A DNA stretch of 64,000 bases from Crotophaga sulcirostris (Eukaryota; Chordata; Aves; Cuculiformes; Crotophagidae), in the NCBI GenBank assembly GCA_013397455.1, contig VYZB01000281.1, positions 756,887 through 820,886 on the forward strand, read 5' to 3'. The notes under the pieces were generated by a model. It did not search any database and had not been told where the DNA came from. It saw only the letters and a list, made by a program, of their open reading frames with translations. A program made the position numbers and the translations under genes. The number at the start of each line of letters is the position of its first letter. Positions within the stretch are counted from its first letter, which is position 1. Positions 58,870 through 64,000 of this stretch are shown here, one piece after another.

Positions 58870-58979
58870 TGGGTAGGCATGTGCTGGACTGTTAGCAGGG
58901 GCAGACCTGAGGAAAGCAGTGTGGACCAGATGACTTCCAGAGGTCCCTTCCAATCTGGGCCATTGAGTGATTCTGTGAA
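58870..58979 (+). mobile_element. CR1 3' UTR fragment of another subfamily
   Basis: GTGGACCAGATGACTTCC, AGAGGTCCCTTCCAATCTG and GAGTGATTCTGTGAAC form the recognisable end of a CR1 of the type with TTCTGTGA octamers. About 110 bases long and 5'-truncated just after the end of ORF2. It differs from the young family in its tail and is older. Confidence 0.75.
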
Positions 58980-60366
58980 CAAAATGTCTCAGTTCTAATT
59001 CCCCAAATGGAACAACGATCGCCTTCAGGGCTACTTCATTTGCACAGGATGCGGTTCCAGGATCTCTGCAGAAAGCAGGGCACCTTCTAATCGTTATGTA
59101 AAAGGCAAAATCTGAAGTCTTTAGATAAGCACTTGGATAAACCTGCTGATGCTAAATGTACTGAGCTTTCAACTCCGGAATGCATAATGAACTTTCTGAA
59201 ATCAGAAGATATTCAGCTTCCTCAGGAACGGTAAGGGTTATAAATGGGGTTTTGATGCACTCTCTATCTAAATGGTAACTAAATAGGAATTTAAATACAT
59301 ATGGTTTTAAAAAGCATTTTTTTTTTGTTGGTTGGTTTTCATTATCTGATGGCCTTCAACAGTATTACAGTTGATTTTGTGGTGAAAAGTGATCTCTGCA
59401 AACATCATAAATAAAACTCAGGAAACAAATGCTAGGAAAAAGGTTTTCAACATATAAGTAATGCAGGGACGTCAATAAAATTTGTATTTTTTATCTTTGA
59501 ATGCATAAATTTATGTATTTATACATGAATGTGCATGAATAAAGGTAATATTTTGAATATATCTGAATTCATGCATTTTTATAGGCCTGTTAAAGGAATG
59601 TATGCTAGATAAAATGCAGCTCCACCTGATATAGAGAGCTTACACAGGCACTTGGATTACTAAGACTCCAAACAAGAACTATTTAGTAGGATTTTGCTGG
59701 ATTTGGAGTAACACATTACTCTTCATTTCTGTGTTCAGTTAATGGAAATCAGCAGTTCTGTTGGCTTCAATATTTTATACCATTTCAGGGCATGTTTCTA
59801 CAAGCATTTTTACAACTTTTTACAGGTTGATAATACTTTTTTTCCTATTCTGAATGTTAAACATGAGGGTTTTACCATTATCTTGTGCATTCTTCCAACA
59901 ATAACCAAAAAATCAACAACCTTTCTTTGACATGTTTACAATTCACATGAACAAATAAGCCTTTCAATGTAAAAAATAGTGTTCATAAGTTTCTTACTGA
60001 GCATAATAAGAAATTATTTTTTCAACCATGAGACTTGAAATATTTCTCATCCATCTCCAAAATGGAAAGGCTTCCACTCAGTGTTTTATTCATTTTCCCT
60101 CAAAGGTTGATTTAAAGACCTTTTCTTGAAGAGTACACAAGCAGATTTTTTGATCTGCTCAGAAAAGTGGTTCAGAAAATATAGTAAAAAATAGTTCAAA
60201 CCCAGTATTTAGAAAATCTGTTTTAAATTATTATTTTGTGAACTAGAAACAGATTTTCATTTAGCTTAAAAATATTAAAAATTAAAGGGTTTATAAACAT
60301 ACTTTCTTCCTGAAATTGACCATCTGAAGATGTTATTAACATATGAGGACAGGGTATTCTAATAGC

Positions 60367-60419
<53 letters not shown>

Positions 60420-62569
60420 AACTATGTTGTGTGAATTATTTTTGAAAGAAGCTTAGCAGCTTACCTGTGGCTCATTGTTTTCTTTGTTTAGTCTTCAGAG
60501 TGTTTATTTTCCCTCAATAAATATGTCTGAAACTGGTAAATATTTAGAAAGTGCAATCTTTCTTTTTGTTCAGGGCAAATATCAAATTCCTTTTGCTCAA
60601 GGTATGTGTTGGCTATAGAAAATGGTAAAGCTGAGATGAACTTCTCTCCATTTTATTTTGTTTATTTGGAGAAAAATAGTATGCTCTTAGAAGCACCACT
60701 AAAATAGAGGAAAAGAGGTAAAGATAATTTTAAATTAATTAAATTTAATTACAGTAAAACTGAGATATTTTTATTCCTGGAAAATTGGTATCTTTTCAAA
60801 ATTCATACAGAAGATAAAGTCTAATAAAATATGCTGCTATCTTTCTTCTAGAATATGATGACCATTGAGTATTCAGCATATTGTTAGATGTCGACAAAAT
60901 ATTAAAATAATTTACAGATTCTATGCAAGAAAGACAGAAAAATGTTATTATTCTGTGCATTAGGCATATGATACACACATAATTCTGTCCAGCAAATCCA
61001 TCTATAGTTTAAATATCTTCTACTGTAGAGACTAGATAACAATTGAACCAGAGTTCATTTCAGAGTTTCTTTTCAATTACAAAGCAGATGCATTTTTTCT
61101 GTTCACTGGATGAAGACAGTGTTTACTGAGATGAAATGTCTCTAATGTTTTGTTGTATGATGAGAGTAGCACAGCGTAAGAAGACCCTCCATGTGTCATC
61201 AGCCATGGAGAGATTTACAAGTCTGTGGAAGATGGTGCTACAGGTGCCCACTTGAACACTTTTCCTAACATGCTGGTTAAGTGGGGTACAGGTGCATTTT
61301 GGGCTGTAACAGTCCGATGTAAGGCTCTGGTCTATAAAGAATGCTGGTTTCTGAGGTGGGAGCTGTTCATGAGATTTGGCTCCTTACTTTGTCCAGACTT
61401 ACAAGGTTACAAAAGTGTCTTCAAATATGCATGCTCTTTCCTTTAGCAAGGTCTAAAATGGAAGCTACATAAGTTAAAGGTGCAGTGCTAAGTTCATCTC
61501 TGTGTTTCTGCTTCTTATTTAATTCAGGAAAGCAAGTTACTGTTTCTGGATTTCACTCATGTAAGGTGTCACTTAAACACTTGATTAGTCTTAACATCTA
61601 CTTAAGACCCATTGACTTCAAGCTGAAGTCCTAAGCACATGATTAAACACTTTCCTGATTAGGAATGCTTATATGATTCAGAGCCTAAGAGCAATTGGTT
61701 TGGGGCACAAGGTTTGGTTAATAATAGGAGGTTCCCTTTATATTACAGTAAAAAAGTAGGAGAGGAGAAAAAATTAGTTCTAAATGAGAGCACTTAATCA
61801 GCCCCCAAAAGGATCCTGACAGGTCCCAGTTGAGCCTTTCACAAAAGCCCATCTCTTTGTAATAACAGTAAATTTCTCTGCCCAATCTACATTTATGAAA
61901 TACTAAAGCAATTCTGGAAAAAATAACTAAGTGTGCCATTTTGGGGAGGGAACAGCTCTGCAAATCAATCATCCTTGTTCTCACGTTAAGATGAGCTGGG
62001 TAAACCCAGGAAAAATAAGGAGCTGTGGGCATCAGAGAAGTTCATTGGGCTCCTCTTTAAAGGGAGATGGGGACAGCATTGATGCTATTGACAAAGATAA
62101 ATAACAAGCTTGGAACATAAAATCAGTGATTGCAAAAAGCTCCCATGTACTTTTTCCTAAAAATTTTTCTTATTACATGTGCCTTTTAGCTTCTGGCACG
62201 TTTGCTATCTTGGAAGGGAAAGTTCGGACATACAACTGGATACCCTAACAGGAATATCAGCCCTGGCACTAAGAGCAAAACCCAGGCAGATAATGATATT
62301 TTTATATTACATATGTAGATTCATATTATATAATATTAGCAATCTAAAAAGTAGAGTCTTGACTTAGTTTCCTATGTACAATTTTTTTGGGTTATTTCAG
62401 ATATAGAAGTTATTCTGGCTGATCTCCTGTTGCCTGTTCAGAAGGAAAGGTCTTCCCATAGGTCTAGTCAGATTTATGAACCTAGTGTGGAAGCTCTGAA
62501 CATCTAGGGCCATCACAGGTTCTTCCCAGACCACCTCTCCTCTTCTGCTGAAGAAAAAGTAACAGGCAC
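58980..62569. other. Non-coding stretch with one microsatellite
   Basis: About 3.6 kb, AT-rich. No transposon or gene recognised. The ATCT repeat at 60,367 is listed separately. Confidence 0.5.
60367..60418 (+). repeat. (ATCT)13 tetranucleotide microsatellite
   Basis: Thirteen uninterrupted ATCT units (52 bases). Pure repeats of this length usually vary between individuals. Confidence 0.97.
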
Positions 62570-62647
62570 AGGTTGCCCAGAGAGGTGGTAGAATCCCTGG
62601 AAACATTCAAAGTCAGGTTGGATGGGGCTCTGAGCAACCTGATCTGG
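62570..62647 (+). mobile_element. CR1 fragment cut by an opposite-strand CR1
   Basis: AGGTTGCCCAGAGAGGTGG, GGAAACATTCAAAGTCAGG and TCTGAGCAACCTGATCTGG are the end of CR1 ORF2 ([28 protein letters not shown] region) on the plus strand. It stops abruptly at 62,647, where the 3' tail of a minus-strand CR1 begins. No continuation was recognised on the far side near 63,926. Confidence 0.8.
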
Positions 62648-63925
62648 AATCACAGAAACACAAAATCTTTTATGTTGGAAAAGATCTTTAAGATCATCGA
62701 GTTCAATTGTAAACCTAATACTACCAACTCCACCACTAAATCATGTCACTAAGTATCGCACCAAGAAGTTTTTTAAATACCTCAAGGGACAGTGACTCAA
62801 CCACTTCCCTGGCCAGCCTGATCCAGTGCTTGACAATCCTTTTGGTGAAGCAATATTTACTAATGTCTAGACTAAACCTCCCCTGGAACAACTTGAGGCC
62901 ATTTCCTCTCATCCTATCACTCTTTACTTGGGAGAAGGGACTAGCACACAACTCGCTACAACCTCCTTTCAAGGGGTTGTAGAAAGCAATAAGGTTTCCC
63001 CCCAGCCTCCTCTTCTCCAGGATAAATAATCCCAGTTCCCTCAGCCACTCTTCATAAGACCTGTTCTCCAGACCCTTCACCAGCTTTGTTGCCCTTATTT
63101 GCACACACTCCAGCACCTCAATGTCCTTCTTGTAGTGAGAGGCCCAAACCTGAAGTCAGTGTTGGAGGCGCAGCCCCACCAGCACCGAGTACACGGAGAC
63201 GATTGCTTCACTAGTCCTGCTGGCCACACTGTTTCTGATACAAGCTAGGAAGCTATTGGCTTTCTTGGCCACCTGGGCACACTGCTGGCTCACAGCCAGC
63301 TGGCTATTGACCAGCACATCCAGGTCCTTTTCCATTGGGCAGTTTTCCAACTGTTCATCCCCAAGCCTGTAGCGTTGCATGGGGTTGTTGTGGTCCACAT
63401 GCAGAACACGACACTTGGCCTTGTTGAACTCCATACAGCTGGCCTTCGCCCACCAATTCAGCCTGTCCAGATCCCTCTGTAGAGCCTTCCTCCCCTCAAG
63501 CAGACTAACGCTCCCACACAACTTGGTGCCATCTGCAAACTTACTGAGAGTGCACTGAATCCCCTCGGCTAGATCATTGACAAAGATGTTAAATAGAACC
63601 GAGTCCAACACTGAGCCCTGGAGAACACCACTTGTGACCAACCACCAAATGGATTTAACTCCAGTCACCACAGTTCTTTGGGCATAGTCATTCTGTGCCA
63701 AAGGCTTTACTAAAGTCTAGGTAGACAACATCCACAGGATTTCTTCATCCACTAAGTGGGTGACCTTGTCATAAAAGGAGAACAGATTAGTCAGGCAGGA
63801 CCTACCTTTCCTAAACCCTTTCTGACTGGGCCTGCCTTATCACCTGGTTATCCTGTAAGTGCCATGTGATGACACTCAAGATGATCTGCTCCATAAGCTT
63901 CCCACAAAGTGCATTACAAATGGAT
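62648..63925 (-). mobile_element. CR1 LINE, RT domain to 3' end, minus strand
   Basis: About 1.28 kb of CR1 ORF2 and 3' UTR. The minus-strand frame 63,156-63,701 (181 codons) carries [73 protein letters not shown] and [15 protein letters not shown]. The frame 62,736-63,116 (126 codons) carries [19 protein letters not shown] and the end block [15 protein letters not shown]. One frameshift separates the two. Earlier RT sequence (SGFRKGRSCL-like, minus strand of about 63,800-63,840) continues toward 63,925. The FADD catalytic box reads FADG (63,528-63,539). The family is older than the young copies and has a different tail. Confidence 0.93.
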
Positions 63926-64000
63926 AAGAAACGCTAGCACAGCAGGTATTCATTAAGGCAGGTGAAATTTCATAGGAAATGGTTTTTTTTTGTGGAAAAA
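63926..64000. other. Non-coding sequence at window end
   Basis: AT-rich sequence with a T run. No continuation of the interrupted plus-strand CR1 was recognised. Confidence 0.4.

Noticed and set aside
60367..60418. Regular repeats as a CRISPR-like array
   Set aside because: The unit is four bases with no spacers; this is a plain microsatellite in a vertebrate genome.

Overview
The window looks like intergenic or intronic DNA from a bird. The evidence is several CR1-type LINE retrotransposons, which dominate avian genomes, and one solo LTR whose sequence matches from memory a common avian endogenous-retrovirus LTR. There is no prokaryotic signature. DNA is AT-rich, ORFs are short and scattered, and homopolymer and microsatellite runs are frequent. 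Order or species cannot be fixed from sequence alone. A neoavian bird with recent CR1 activity fits best.

I found no convincing protein-coding gene. Every long open frame is explained by LINE ORF2 relics, by the antisense strand of those relics, by the run of Ns, or by chance. A few well-formed splice-site pairs (near 0.36-0.98 kb, 14.47 kb and 15.17 kb) are listed as low-confidence exon candidates.

Region by region: 0-6.6 kb is non-coding, with a splice-site cluster at the far left. A young 3' CR1 copy lies at 6.60-7.06 kb and a solo LTR at 8.38-8.96 kb. An eroded CR1 covers 10.04-11.15 kb. 11.2-21.3 kb is unannotated. At 21.3-23.6 kb a young CR1 sits beside a long, very old minus-strand LINE relic that still shows endonuclease, linker and early reverse-transcriptase motifs. 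23.6-31.7 kb is mostly featureless, with one CR1 tail at 27.6 kb. A degenerate 1.2 kb CR1 occupies 31.7-32.9 kb. 33-40.7 kb has no recognised repeats and contains sequence that reads like conserved non-coding DNA. From 40.7 to 51.9 kb old LINE relics are interleaved with younger CR1s. A 550-base assembly gap (46,019-46,568) lies inside one of the younger CR1s. 52-58.2 kb is unannotated apart from small motifs. 58.2-59.0 kb and 62.6-63.9 kb hold further CR1 copies. A 13-unit ATCT microsatellite lies at 60.37 kb.

The elements do not act together as a pathway. Instead they form layers: very old CR1/L3-like relics (mostly minus strand), middle-aged CR1s with mutated catalytic motifs, and a young set of near-identical 5'-truncated CR1 copies whose residual ORF2 frames are still open. 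Two of the later copies are inserted into older relics. No previously undescribed functional system could be supported.
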